Shown: positions 21,225-32,716 of the stretch, piece after piece
Layout: the number at the start of each line of letters is the position of its first letter
How positions within the stretch are numbered: position 1 is the first letter of the stretch
DNA from: Prinsepia uniflora
Lineage: Eukaryota; Streptophyta; Magnoliopsida; Rosales; Rosaceae
Assembly: GCA_032719365.1 (NCBI GenBank)
Contig: CM064873.1
Coordinates: 31,845,742-31,909,741 of the forward strand
DNA length: 64,000 bases
Direction: 5' to 3'
Notes under the pieces: model-generated
What the model saw: only the letters and a program-made list of their open reading frames with translations
What the model was told of the DNA's origin: nothing
The model's database searches: none
Position numbers and translations under genes: made by a program

Positions 21225-22110
21225 TTTTGTGCCATTGTCAACATATACCGAGCGCTCAACACATATCGAGTTACTCAACACATACCGAGTTGCTCAACAC
21301 ACTACTGAGCACACTTAGGCTCAACACACACTGAGAGTTCAACACATACTGAGGTGCTCAATACATTACTAGGCACACTAAAACTCAACACATACTGAGT
21401 TGCTCAATACATTACTGGGCACACTAAAGCTCAACACATACCAAACTGCTCAACACATTACTGAGCACACTTAATGTAAGACCTGTGTCCTGGAGGGAAA
21501 GGTGAACGATCTCACATTCCTGCGAGGGGGGAATGGTCTGAGTGGGGAATGGTGGTGTGCTTTAAAGGTGTAGACACACATTTATCTAGCACGAAGCCTT
21601 TTGGGAGCTTAATGGCTTTGGGTTCGGTTGGAACTCCAAAGTTAAGCGAGTTGAGGTTAGTGCAATTCCGTGATGGGTGACCCCTTGGGAAGTTGCATCG
21701 TGAGCTCCTGAAAACAAAACCGTGAGGGCGAGGAGGCCCAAAGCGGACAATATCGTTCTAGAGCCGGGTCCTGACAGAGGAGGGTCCAGTCCTGACACTT
21801 AAATTCAACATATAGTAAGCGATCAACACATACCAAGCTGCTTCGACACATTACCGAGCACACTTAGGCTCAACACACACTAAGGTTCAACACATACCGA
21901 ACTACTCAACACATTATTGGGTACACTTAAGCTCAACACATACCGAACTACTCAATTGTGCACACTTAAACTCAACACATATCGAGTGCTCAACACATAC
22001 CGAGCTACTCAGCACTTGGCATCGACTCGAACAATATAGTTGGAGTACAGGCACACTCGGCCTATTCTCTGCACTCGGTCTATACTCAACACATTACCGA
22101 ACCACTCAAC
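21225..22110. repeat. Tandem repeat array based on CTCAACACATACCGAG
   Basis: Irregular repeats of CTCAACACATACCGAG(C/T)TG and CTCAACACATTACTGAGCAC, split by the TRIM solo LTR 21475-21797. The same array, starting with the same CAACATATACCGAG and followed by the same AAGCTAAG.TTAG.TAACATGCC motif, recurs at 38822-39230. The two may be LTRs or duplicated parts of one decayed element. Confidence 0.8.
21470..21802 (+). mobile_element. Cassandra-type TRIM solo LTR carrying 5S rRNA-like sequence
   Basis: LTR body 21475-21797 (323 bp), starting TGTAAGACC and ending AGTCCTGACA, flanked by CTTAA at 21470-21474 and 21798-21802. Its middle (about 21580-21705) resembles plant 5S rRNA: AACTCC.AAGTTAAGCG (box A region at 21640-21648) and GATGGGTGACC (box C at 21672-21682) followed by CCTTGGGAAGT. 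5S-derived LTRs are the hallmark of Cassandra TRIMs. No second LTR is adjacent, so it is a solo copy. The 5' part of the 5S match is weak. Confidence 0.85.
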
Positions 22111-22700
22111 TATTGAGCTCAATTTCAAGGCTAAGATTAGCTAACATGCCAACTGGCACATATATACAACAAAACATTTGGGCTGCATTCTCTTTTTTCC
22201 TCAAACAATGGACTCATTTTTTCCTCAAATGGTGGGCTGCAATTTTCTTTACACCACAAAATATTTGGGCTAAAAAGGGTAATTGGGCTTGCTAGTTCAC
22301 ACCAAAAAACCAATTTGTTGGGCTCACAATTCTTGCACAAATTGGGCTCCAACTTTAAAACATTTGGGCTACCAAAAACACAATGGGGCTCCAACTTTTA
22401 AACATTAGGGCTGCCAAAAACACGATTGGGCTCCAACCTTCAAATTTTTGAGCTAAAAAATAAAAAAGGAAACTGGGCTCACACACATAAATCTTTTAGG
22501 CTAAAAAACAGATTAAGCGGGCTAAAAAGTAAATTGGTTGGGCTGCCAAAAAAAATGCATTTGGGTTGTAATTTTGACCCAAACAACACATTTGGGCTGT
22601 AATTTTTTAACCCAAACAACACATTCGGGCCGTAATTTCTTAACCCAAAAAATGCATTGGGTTGCAATCTTTATATGCTCAATTTTGTATTCTACACACA
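22111..22700. repeat. Irregular repeat array with TTTGGGCT units
   Basis: Many copies of (A/T)TTGGGCT(G/C)CAA or TTGGGCTACCAAAAACAC at 25-40-bp spacing. The clearest part is 22540-22670, where units such as ACATTTGGGCTGTAATTTTTTAACCC repeat. The short ORFs here are by-products of the repeat. No gene seen. Confidence 0.65.
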
Positions 22701-22828
22701 TCACTCACACATATTGAGTATGTTTATTATGCCACTATTTACACAATTACTTCCCCTTTATTTGTGCAACACAAATATATTTTACATCCTATGAATTTAC
22801 GGATTAGAAAATTTATTTTTATTTTTAG

Positions 22829-23276
22829 GAATTGTCGAATGACTCAATTCTTGATCGACATAATCACCACGCCTAGGTGGTCGGCATAACCCACCACATC
22901 GCCCTATCCTCCGACATTGTTGGCTTCCAACTGGTGGGTCCAATCGGTATTCACATGGGTCTGCTAGTCACACTCACCTGTTCATGGGTTAACCACCCAC
23001 ACCTATTTGCTCGCACCAAGCCACACATCAAGATACAGATGAATGCAACCAAGAATTGTCGAATGACTCAATTCTTGATCGACAAATCACTACACCTGGT
23101 CGGTCGGCATGACCCACCACATCGCCCTATCCTCCGACATTGTTGGCTTTCGACTAGTGGGCCCGGTTGGCATTCAGATGGGTATACCTAACGCACCCAC
23201 CTGTTCATGGGTCTACCACCCACACTTATTTGGTCGCACTAAGCCACACATCTGGATACACCTGAATAAAACCAAG
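22829..23276. repeat. Two tandem copies of a 224-bp unit
   Basis: Unit 1 (about 22829-23052) and unit 2 (about 23053-23276) both begin GAATTGTCGAATGACTCAAT and share long blocks such as CCCACCACATCGCCCTATCC. They differ by scattered substitutions. No coding potential is recognised. The TR-GAG element begins just after unit 2. Confidence 0.8.
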
Positions 23277-23284
23277 TAACACTT

Positions 23285-23870
23285 TGTGGAACCCAAAATC
23301 ATCCAAAAATTGTGAAGCTGCCATGTGGCCCATAACTCCTGAAATGACCAACTTGCCCCTGTCAATAATACTAATGACTTGCAAACATTCACACATTAAA
23401 TAATCTATTTACCAGCTAAATACGTTATTTAATCGGGTTAAAAGTCTCTATAATATTAATATTCTTCCCGGGAGTTAATTGTCGTTATTCTTAATAACGG
23501 ACAATTAATATTGATATTAAATCACAATAATTATCATTATTATCATAATGTACCATTATTATAATTATTAAATAATATATTTCATTATTAATATATTATT
23601 TATTAATTACAAATTCAACTGACCACTCAGATTGCTCCGAGACTCCCAAGGATTTCCTATAAATAGCGGAGCTCATTTCACTTTTCAGGTAATTCCGTTC
23701 AACGCTACTTAAGCTCTTAAGATTTGTCTTTCGAAGCTGACTTAAGCATTGGAGCGTTCTTGGTCGAACACCCCCGGGTCTCGATCATTGAACGAACAAT
23801 AGCTTACTGTTTGTTTGTTTGCAGGGATCCTTGAGTCTTTTGAGTTTAAAGGACGAATTCAGCTTCAACA
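23285..23870 (+). mobile_element. 5' LTR of the TR-GAG element
   Basis: 586 bp from TGTGGAACCCAAAATC to CAGCTTCAACA. A TATA box TATAAATA lies at 23658-23665 in the context CCTATAAATAGCGGAGC. The following ATTGGTGCTTTCATTGAGAG is the primer-site position; I do not assign its tRNA. It differs from the 3' LTR by scattered substitutions and one short length change near 23463. Confidence 0.92.
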
Positions 23871-24027
23871 ATTGGTGCTTTCATTGAGAGCTTGAAGACA
23901 TTCAAGAAAAAGCTCTCACGATTGTTCATCGTTGATCCTACTTCATTCATCGTTCATAATGTTGATTCGAAGATCTTGAACGTGTTCATTGTTCGACAAA
24001 TTTCCATCCAAGATTCACTGATCAAGC

Positions 24028-25980
24028 ATGGCCAGGGTTCGACGATCCGTTCATTCAGCTGGAGAAGGTGTTTCTACCTTAACTGCCCAGACGAGGAATG
24101 AAGCTCACATTGAGACTCTAGAGGAACATCCAACTCGACCCCGTCGAGTGTCCATAGAAGCGCCCATGGAGACGCAAGGAAGGATGTCAACCTTCAGCTT
24201 CGGGGTGTTTCCTTCTCCAACAACCCAAGTGCCCGCACTAGGGGAAGGAACTTCAAACTTGCAACAAGCAGGCGGGCGGTTGATGGGAGGAACATCAAGG
24301 CAAGGTCAACCTATAACAAGCATGGATTTGCGGGACTGCTTGGATGGGTGCCACGACGTCTCAAGAAGGAGTCGCCATTAACCTCCCCAGGACAACTTGG
24401 CGCAGCAAATTGAAAGGTTGAGAAGCCAAGTTCAACTCCAGTTAGAGCTCTTGCAGCAACTCCTGGCAGAAAGACCAGCCCGAGAACCAGAGAGACATCC
24501 CACTTCGCATGGAGGGCAAGAGAGTGCTCCAAGACGTCTGAGGAAGGAAAAGGTTTGATGCCAAATAATGTCACGGGACACTTCACTAAGCGACTCTGGT
24601 GAAAAAAGTCACACTCGGCGAGCAAAGAGCCCACAACACCCCAAGGCCATCGGTACATGAGCGGCTCGGAAGTAGCATCGGTACAACTTCACAAGTGGAG
24701 CGCTCACATGAGAGTAAGGGCAGCACCAGACTCCGCATAAAACTCCAAGACAATCTACCCATGGCAGTGAGGGGGAGGATGAAGCTTACTCCCCTACACG
24801 AGCCCAGAGGTCAAGGGGAGGGGCTCGAGGAGGTTCCCGACGATCGGCTCACAACGACTCTCCACTTCAACGAGGAGCGTTGCAAGCTAACGATGTCCAA
24901 AGAATATTGGATCGACACCTTTGTGTTCAAAGAGATGGCGATCTAAAGGACGATGTACGTCGCCAGATTCAGCTATCCACGTCTTTCTTAAGGGATATTG
25001 AGGAGGAGCTGTTCCCTCAAAGGTTTGCAACGCCGAACTTCACTCCATTTAAACGAGCTTCCGACCCAGTAAAACACATCGATTGCTACCATGGAGTCAT
25101 GGTCCCCCACAGACATAACGATGCACTCATGTGAAAAGTTTTTCAAGCTTCTCTTCAAGGCCAAGCCATGACTTGGTTCAATCATCTCCCCCGGAGGTCG
25201 ATTGCGTCTTTTGAAGAGTTGGCTCTGGTATTTGTGAAAGAGTACGCACAACTTCGGATAATCGAGGTGAAGGATGACCATCTTTTCTTTGTCCGAAAGA
25301 GAGCAAAAGAGACTCTACGACAATACATACGGAGATTTTGCGAGGAGAAGTCTCGAATTGTCGACTGTAGCGACCTTGTTGTGGTAATGACATTCAAACA
25401 AGGGCTTCCCCAGGATAGCCTGCTCTTTGGAGACATTGTCATGGGCAATGCACGAAGTCTCACTAAGATGCTCTTTCTAGCAGAGTTTCATGCATGTTGG
25501 GAGGATGAAAAAGTGCTACACATGCGCCAGATCATGCCGAGACGAGCGAGAAAGACTCCAACCTGTCATCACTGCGTAAAGGGGATGTTAGTGGCAAAAT
25601 TTCCAGTGGGGGGTTCAACAAACGCAAGGCGAGCCAAACTTCCAACGACTCAACCATCGGAAAGCCTAATCTGCAGTTCTCAATGCTAGTCTACCAGATT
25701 CATAATGAGATCAAGGATAAACCATGGTTCAAGAAGCCAGAGCCGGTCAAAGGCGATCAAGAGAAGGCCGATAAGACAAAGTGGTGTGCCTACCATGAGT
25801 GATATGGGCATAACATCGGGAAATGTATATCTTTCGAGAGATATCTCCGGAATCTCGTCAAGGTAGGATATTGCACCGAGTAAGTTAAAGGGAAGGTCAC
25901 AGATCGACAAGCTGACGAAGAGCCAAAGGAACCTGCAGCAACGGTGATCCGCATCAATTAGCTGCATGTCAAAATTAGAG
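24028..25980 (+). pseudogene. Broken gag of the TR-GAG element
   Basis: Gag-like coding region starting with ATG at 24028 (MARVRRSVHSAGEG). The first frame stops at 24379-24381. The conserved core resumes in the same frame from about 24880 (DDVRRQIQLSTSFLRDIEEE, then HIDCYHGVMVPHRHND) and is cut by a TGA at 25132-25134 just before KVFQASLQGQAMTWFNHLP. This is the retrotransposon gag domain seen in Tat/Retand-type gypsy elements. After a frameshift between about 25600 and 25675, a third frame gives WFKKPEPVKGDQEK and WCAYHE.YGHNIGKC, a degenerate version of the Cys/His motif of these gags, with a stop inside it. With several stops and frameshifts it cannot give a full gag. Confidence 0.8.
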
Positions 25981-26141
25981 AGACGTAGAAGTATATAAGG
26001 CTTCAAATTTTCTTTTCAAGTTGTCTTCTGAATTCAAGTACCATGCATTCAAATTATCAATAAGATTGAAAAATTGTTCTGAATTCATACAAACCAATTT
26101 GTTCATCATATATAATTTTCAAAGCTTATACCCTCTAACTC

Positions 26142-26560
26142 CAAAAGCCTTCGCCTTGCGAAGCATCCAAGCCTTTGCCTTGCGAAGCATCCAAGCCTTC
26201 GCCTTGCGAAGCACCCAAGCCTTTTCCTTGCGAAGCACCCAAGCTTTTGCCTTGCGAAGCATTCAAGCCTTTGCCTTGTGAATCATTCAAGTCTTTGCCT
26301 TGCAAAGCATCTAAACCTTCGCCATGCGAAGCACCTAAGCCTTCGTCATGCGAAGCACTTAAGCCTTCGCCATGCAAAGCGTCCAAGCCTTCGCCCTACG
26401 AAGCGTCCAAGCCTTCGCCCTACGAAGCGTCCAAGCCTTCGCCCTGCGAAGCATCCAAGCCTTCGCCCTTCGAAGCATCCAAGCCTTCACCATACGAAGT
26501 GACCAAGACTTTGCCCTACAAAGGACCAACGCTTTCGCCATGCAACGCATCTCAACCTAC
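26142..26560 (+). repeat. 24-bp minisatellite, about 17 units, each a small hairpin
   Basis: Units of 24 bp such as CCTTCGCCTTGCGAAGCATC. Each contains inverted arms (CTTCGC...GCGAAG, or CTTCG-N5-CGAAG in units with CCCTA or CCCTT loops). Since 24 is divisible by 3, all frames stay open and give artificial ORFs such as (KPSPCEAS)n on the plus strand. Confidence 0.9.
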
Positions 26561-26665
26561 GCATTCAAAACCTTCCACCTGGAAGCGTTCAAAGCCTTCC
26601 ACCAGGAAGCACTCAAAACCTTCCACTAGGAAGCACTCAAAGTTTTCCTCTGGGGAGCACTTCAA
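26561..26665 (+). repeat. Second 24-bp hairpin repeat, about 4 units
   Basis: Continues the minisatellite with a variant unit, CCTTCCACCAGGAAGCACTC plus linker. The arms are CTTCC/GGAAG instead of CTTCG/CGAAG, a compensating change that keeps the stem. Confidence 0.75.
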
Positions 26666-28660
26666 GCCTTCTAATAAGAAGCAAAAGCCCTTCCTTGAAA
26701 GCAACACCAAAATGAACACCAAGTTAGTTGAAACCCAAAGTTGGACGCCCATGGCTACAACGGGGGCATCTAATGTATGTGTTAGTTTGGACTCAATCAA
26801 AACGCATAGTAGAATTTTGCAAAGAGACTAGACGATGAGATCTCAAAATTCTTCATAAGTTCTGTTTTCATTTATTTGAAGAATGGTTGGCTAATCACAT
26901 ATCGATTGCTCAAACCAATTATTGACTACAAGAAATGCAAATACAATCATTGGAATAACAAAGCAAAAGAAACTAAGGATGCACGTCTTCACAACCCTTC
27001 GTTTTTAAAACTATGCACACTCTTCTGCTGAAGGTATGGGAACATCGTCAAATAGAGATTTGTCAGTTTCAGGAAAGCCGTCTTTCTTAACCTCTAGCTC
27101 AGGCTCCAGTTCAGGTTCAGACTTTATCTCTAGTACAAGGTTCAACAATTGGTACAAGCTTCAACAATTGGTACAAGCTTCAACTCTTTAGTGGTGCTCC
27201 TACTCCAGCTCTCTGTGCCCAAACTTTTGCACTTCGTTTTCCTTAAACCACAAAGTTGTGGGGACATGTGGTGGTAGCGAGCACTCAGCTTTCAACTTCA
27301 ACTTCAGTCTTCAACGTCATATTAGGCTTCTGGAAAGGCTCAAGCTCCATGTCTAGTTCAAGCTCCAGCTCTTTTGTGGTAATCCCACTCTGCCTCTCTG
27401 TACACAACTTTTACGCTTTATCTTACTTAAAGCACAAAGTTGTGGGGGCATGTGATGATAGCAAGTAGCCAGCTCTCAACTTATGGATTTCAACATACAA
27501 CCGTTTAACTTTCTCTTCGGAATCATGCAAGCATCCGCGCGGCTGGAACAAGCCTCTTGTTGGGTTGTGACAAGCCTCACATCAAGTGATAAGACTCCTC
27601 GCCTCCCTTGCTGAAAGCTTCGATGTTGTGCCTTGATCCTCATGTGTCAGGCCTTCTATCTTCCAAGCACCATATGCATGATCATTGGGAACCCTTCTAT
27701 CTTCCAAGCGCCACATGCATGGTCCACCTCCAAGCTTTCTTCCTTCAATTATGAAATGGCGTACACCATCTGGAGCTTCGCAAGGGGCACGATCGGTCCT
27801 CCGTCTTTTTGCTCCACCTTGCAGTCACCCTATTTTGAGCTCAACAGGACCTGCAATGTCAGGTCTCTAAAAGGTCCTCTGCTGGCCAAAACAACTCCTC
27901 GAGAAGCTTCATTCACTCCATGGAACCACATGCACTTCGCCTCGCATCATGGGCCTCGCCTTGCACTTTGGCGCGTATCCACTTGCATTCCGACGTGCCT
28001 AACTTCAAGTCATAGAGTGCATTGCCTCTTGTGGATGAAAGCCTAAGCAGGTCATGGAGCACCTTGCTCCTCATGTGTCGAACTCTTCTGTCCACCATGC
28101 ACCAAGCGAATGGACGCTGGGAAGAACACCTCATGTCATTCGGCGCATCACCTCCTGCTCCAACCTTGCCTTACCTTGCATTTTGGTACACTAAGCCTTG
28201 GATGTAGAATACCTCGCATCGCACTTGCAGAATGCCTCTTCTTGTAATTGAAGTGTGCCTCACCTCGCAGTTGTAATGCGCCCCGTCTTGGGTTGTGACA
28301 CTCCTCACTTTCAATGATGGAACTCTTCGCCTCTCCATGTTGAAAGTCTTGATGCATCATGGCATTTCGCTCTCAAAGCGGCGAGCTCTTCAATTCGTGA
28401 AACGCCATGAACGTGTCAATTGGATAACCATCTGTATGTCAACTCCACCCTCTCTAGAAGTCGGAAGCTCTAGCAAAATTCAAGACACGCCACTAGATAG
28501 TCTTACAACTTGAACTCCCACAAAATTGAGTCTTCCGAACTCTCACCGAAAACATTCCTTCATGCATCTTAAAATGATCGTTCCGGAGAGTAGAGCGCAC
28601 CACCACTTGAATCATTGCAATCGGACTCCCGAGCTCCCAAAATCATCGAAACAAAACTGA
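26666..28660. mobile_element. Non-coding spacer of the TR-GAG element
   Basis: No convincing ORF. It holds short direct repeats TTCAACAATTGGTACAAGC (27141-27182) and a diverged tandem duplication of about 170 bp (around 27160-27300 and 27345-27480, both with CACAAAGTTGTGGGG). A stretch 27500-28400 has many CCTTGC/CTTCGCC fragments that look like decayed minisatellite. Confidence 0.6.
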
Positions 28661-28890
28661 AAATATATATATATTATTAACTTCTGAAAATATATTATAT
28701 CACATTTATATATATATGGAGGAACAAAAAGTGGAGAAGCTTTTTGCCATTATATATATATATATAGGAACAAACAAAAATGGCGAAGCTTTTTGCCATT
28801 ATATATATATAGGAACAAAAAAAAATGGCGAAGTTTTTTTCCATTACCACGGCTTGCCGCTGAGCTAGGTAATATAAATATATATAGCTG
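28661..28890. repeat. AT-microsatellite with hairpin repeats
   Basis: Three repeats of about 50-57 bp, each an (AT)n run followed by GGAACAAA and AATGGCGAAGCTTTTTGCCATT (or a variant), which is itself an inverted repeat (AATGGC/GCCATT). It lies within the TR-GAG element. Confidence 0.7.
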
Positions 28891-29806
28891 CATGGTGTCA
28901 AATTTGACTGCAGAGGAAAAATACCAAAAAGCAAAACAACTATCTGTGTGCATTGAAGGCTACAGGAGAACCTCCCTTGGTTTTCCCCACAATCTGCATT
29001 ATCACTTGTTTCTCCATCTCACCATCGGAATCATTATTCTTTGATGTGCTCTTTGAAACCTCATCATCCTGTGAGCCAACTTTTTTCGGTGTTCCTGCTG
29101 CAACAGAACTAGCTGAATACCCACATTTCTTCCACCCAAGAGACAGTACCACCTCATCAGGAACAATTTTTCTTGGAAAGTGAGGCTATCGTTATCGTCA
29201 TAAATATTTATTTTCATCCATAGATTAATGGAAAATTAAATGGGAGAAACTGCCTTGTCTCCACTGGCTTAATTCACCGTTACCAACATCAAAGCTAGAG
29301 GAGGACTTTTAACTTTTAATGGAGGTTACAAAAGCTCTATTATGAAAAGTTAATGGAGAATTAATTGGAGAAGCCTCATTACCTTCACCAGAGTTACTAA
29401 CCACAGAGCAAGGCAAAGATCATTAATTTTATGAAATGAAAGTTACAAAATTTCATCAATGGGGAGTCAATTCCAAATGGGATGTTATCCTGTACCAACA
29501 GCCACTCAAGAAGAATGTTTAGATGGTACAAAGTTGTGGAGTAAAATTAAATTCATACAAAAATGAATTAATTTTGCATGGAACATCAATCAAATTCAAC
29601 CAAGGAAGGGCAACCAAATTTTATGTTAAGCTCCGAGCTCAATACGTATATACCACAACTTAATGTAATGTTCCGAGCCCAATGGAATTTTTTCAACACA
29701 AGAACACAAGACAAAATGGAGTCCTACTCCAAAAATGATTCACTGGGACTTCCGAAAATCTACTTCCCTTAGGATTCCTTGAATTCCTAAGCGAAGTAGG
29801 GGCATT
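28891..29806. mobile_element. 3' interior of the TR-GAG element
   Basis: No gene recognised. Its end (GCGAAGTAGGGGCATT, 29791-29806) is a weak polypurine tract directly before the 3' LTR. Confidence 0.6.
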
Positions 29807-30391
29807 TGTGGAACCCAAAATCATCCAAAAATTGTGGAGCTACCATGTGGCCCATAACTCCTGAAATGACCAATTTGCCCCTGTCAATAATACTAATGAC
29901 TTGCAAACATTCACACATTAAATAATCTATTTACCAGCTAAATACGTTATTTAATCGGGTTAAAAGTCTCTATAATATTAATACTCCCCGGGAGTTAATT
30001 GTCGTTATTCTTAATAACGAACAATTAATATTGATATTAAATCACAATAATTATCATTATTATCATAATGAGCCATTATTATAATTATTAAATAATATAT
30101 TTTATTATTAATATATTATTTATTAATTACAAATTCAACCGACCAATCAGAACGCTCCGAGACTCCTAAGGATTTCCTATAAATAGCGGAGCTCATTTCA
30201 CTTTCTAGGTAATTCCGCTCAACGCTACTTAAGCTCTTGAGATTTCTCTTTCGAAGTTGACTTAAGCATTGAAGCGTTCTTGGTCGAACACCCCCCAGAT
30301 CTCGATCATTGAGCGAACAATAGCTTACTGTTTGCTTGTTTGCAGGGATCCTTGAGTCTTTTGAGTTTAAAGGACGAATTCAGCTTCAACA
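29807..30391 (+). mobile_element. 3' LTR of the TR-GAG element
   Basis: 585 bp, TGTGGAACCC to CAGCTTCAACA, with the same TATA box TATAAATA (30178-30185). Close similarity to the 5' LTR indicates a fairly recent insertion. Confidence 0.92.
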
Positions 30392-30396
30392 TACTT

Positions 30397-30641
30397 CAAA
30401 TCAGAAACTTATTCTAAACATCATACACATAGTAAGCATACATATCGACATACATGCACCCATACATGCACTCATAAACGCATGCATACATGCACTCATA
30501 AACGCACCCATGCATGTCAAGTATACACGAAACTCATACATGTCAACATACATACATCCATACATGTCAACTTACATGCACTCATACATGCACCCATACA
30601 TGTCGAGCATACACGAAACTTATACACGAACTCATACATGC
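30397..30641. repeat. CATACATGCACCCATACATG-type tandem array, left part
   Basis: Imperfect repeats of ACATGCACTCAT, CATACATGTCAAC and similar. The array is cut at 30641 by the nested LTRs and resumes at 38775 (CATGCACCCATACATGTCGAG). Before these insertions it joined the debris at 21225-23284. Confidence 0.75.
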
Positions 30642-32716
30642 TGAAAGGACCCCACCCGACTCCACAACAAAAGCATTATCGGGTCCTGCTCCCATCTGAC
30701 AGAAACCCCGCTAGACAAGGGATAACAAAATTTGCTAGTTCATGCCTCTGCCTCTCGAGCCTCGAATTGTAACGACCCATCCCGGATTTTGGGATTTGAT
30801 TAGTGGCTAATGACGAATAAGTGAGTGCGAAATGACGGTTTTGCCCCTAGAATGGGGGAAATGTTGACTTTTAGTTCGGGCGATCAAATGGACTTTGATC
30901 GATGACTGTGACATAGTTCGGGACGTCACGAGTCCATACACAGGCTGCACGTTTAATTCCGATGTTCGAGGAAGAAGTTATGGGTCGCGAAAGTTGAAGG
31001 GTATTTTGGTAATTTAGCCTCAAGGGCATTTTGGTCATTTGGTTTCCTAGGGATCTGTGCCCAGTGAAATTGGAACACCTGGTGCATTGGGATTTATGCC
31101 CACCAGATTTGGGACACTTGTCCCTTACTGGAAGGCTGTGGAAGCTTGGAATGTTTGTTTAAAAACAAAACAGGGATGATAATGGGTTGCACGGGTCTGA
31201 GACAAAACAGAAAAGAACTGAGGGGTTGTGAGTGTGTGTGATCGTGAATCCCTTTCCCTCAAACACTCACCCATGAAGTGTGGATGAATGTGAAAGAGAA
31301 TGATGAAGTGGTCCTGGTAGTGGTGCTGGCACGAGAACCGTCTTGGACGGTGGCCTTAAGACCGTGGAAAACAGAGAGTTAAGTGTGGCCTTGGACCCAA
31401 TATCCTCAAATCCTCATCAAGTGTCTATGACTCGTGAAGGAAGGATGAAAACGAAGTCGAGTGGATGATTTTAGTGGCCACGGCGGGGCACGACGGCGAC
31501 GACAGGTAAGAATTCCCATGAACATCTCTTTTGGGTGCAAAAATGGAACTATGGGTGTTTGTGCGTGTTGATCGATATTGATGAAAGAAATGTGTTTAGG
31601 GAGTTGAGAGGAGCTAATCGAGACCAAAAACATGGCTTATGGTGGTCTGTGACGGTCGGACAGAGAGGAGGAAAACAGGATTGGATTCCTGATTGGGAAG
31701 GTAATAAAAGGAATATTGGGACGACTCTAATGGTAGAAAAAGGACTGAAATTGGACTAGAAATGAGCACAAAATCGGGAACGCCAGTTCGATTTGCAGAG
31801 TCCGGTCTGAACTGGTCTAGACCGGTCTGCAAAGGTTGAAGACGATGAACAGTGCAAGCGCTTGAGGCCCACGTGCAGCCCCTTTGGGTGGCGCATGGCA
31901 CGTTTTTTTAGGAAGGTTTCCACATGACTTTTAATGTAATCAATGTAACTAACATTTTGAGACTGGTTTCGAGTCGATCGGACATCGTTTCGATAGGATT
32001 CGGGATGTCCGAAGGTTTAAGGGATAGTTTAAAAATAGTTAAAAATTAGGGAAAATTACGGGGACTTAATTGAAGCATAATGAAGTAGTTAGTGACCTTC
32101 GTATGTGATATGGACAAGTTCAGGAAGTCTGGTAATAGTGGATTAGCCGGGAACGGCGTATTACACGCATATCATGGCGGCATCGGGAATGGTCTGTGAG
32201 TGGACTTTGCTTTCTAAATTATGATGTATGCATAAATGTTTTGATATGTTTTCTATATGTGATTTCTATGTTTATGCATAGGATCCTTATGATTTCCGTT
32301 TTGCACGTATTTCGAGATATTTTACGTATTTGCACATTTTACGGGATTCTGTCTTGAGTTATGATTTGATATGATTTCGATTATTTCATTTTGGGATTTG
32401 AATTATAATTTGATTTCAAGGATTTATAAATGGATTTCGGAAAGTGCTTTCGGGCATGAGGCCTAGTTTCTCATGATTTCAGCTTTCGGTTTTCATGTGA
32501 TTTCTGGATTTGAAATCGAGATTTCAATGATAATTTCGTATTTGGTTTTGGAATTGATTTCCTATGATTTTCAATTGGTTTTGGCTTTAAAGACCCGGTT
32601 GCTATTGCTGGATCTGTCTTTGGGTTTAAAGACCCGGTTGATTGATGACGGAGGAGGGCCCTTGATTGATATGTTTTGAGTTTAAAGACTCGGTTATTGT
32701 GATATCCCCCGAGACC

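Larger units (their letters stand above)
23280..30396 (+). mobile_element. Complete non-autonomous LTR retrotransposon, gag only (TR-GAG type)
   Basis: Element 23285-30391 (7107 bp) with two direct LTRs (23285-23870 and 29807-30391) that are closely similar over about 585 bp, a primer-site position at 23873 and flanking CACTT (23280-23284) / TACTT (30392-30396), a 5-bp duplication with one mismatch. The interior has a broken gag and no protease, reverse transcriptase or integrase that I can find, so it must have moved with proteins from another element. A 24-bp hairpin minisatellite takes up part of the interior. Confidence 0.9.

Noticed and set aside
21580..21705. Genuine 5S rRNA gene
   Set aside because: Only the middle and 3' half match, with many differences, and it sits inside a TG..CA LTR with target duplication.
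26142..26665. Regular short palindromic repeats as a CRISPR-like array
   Set aside because: Units are contiguous 24-bp tandem repeats with no unique spacers, inside a plant retrotransposon.
26175..26828. 218-codon ORF with (KPSPCEAS)n repeats as a repeat protein
   Set aside because: It is a 24-bp minisatellite. All three frames stay open because the period is a multiple of 3, and the other strand is open too. No start context or domain.
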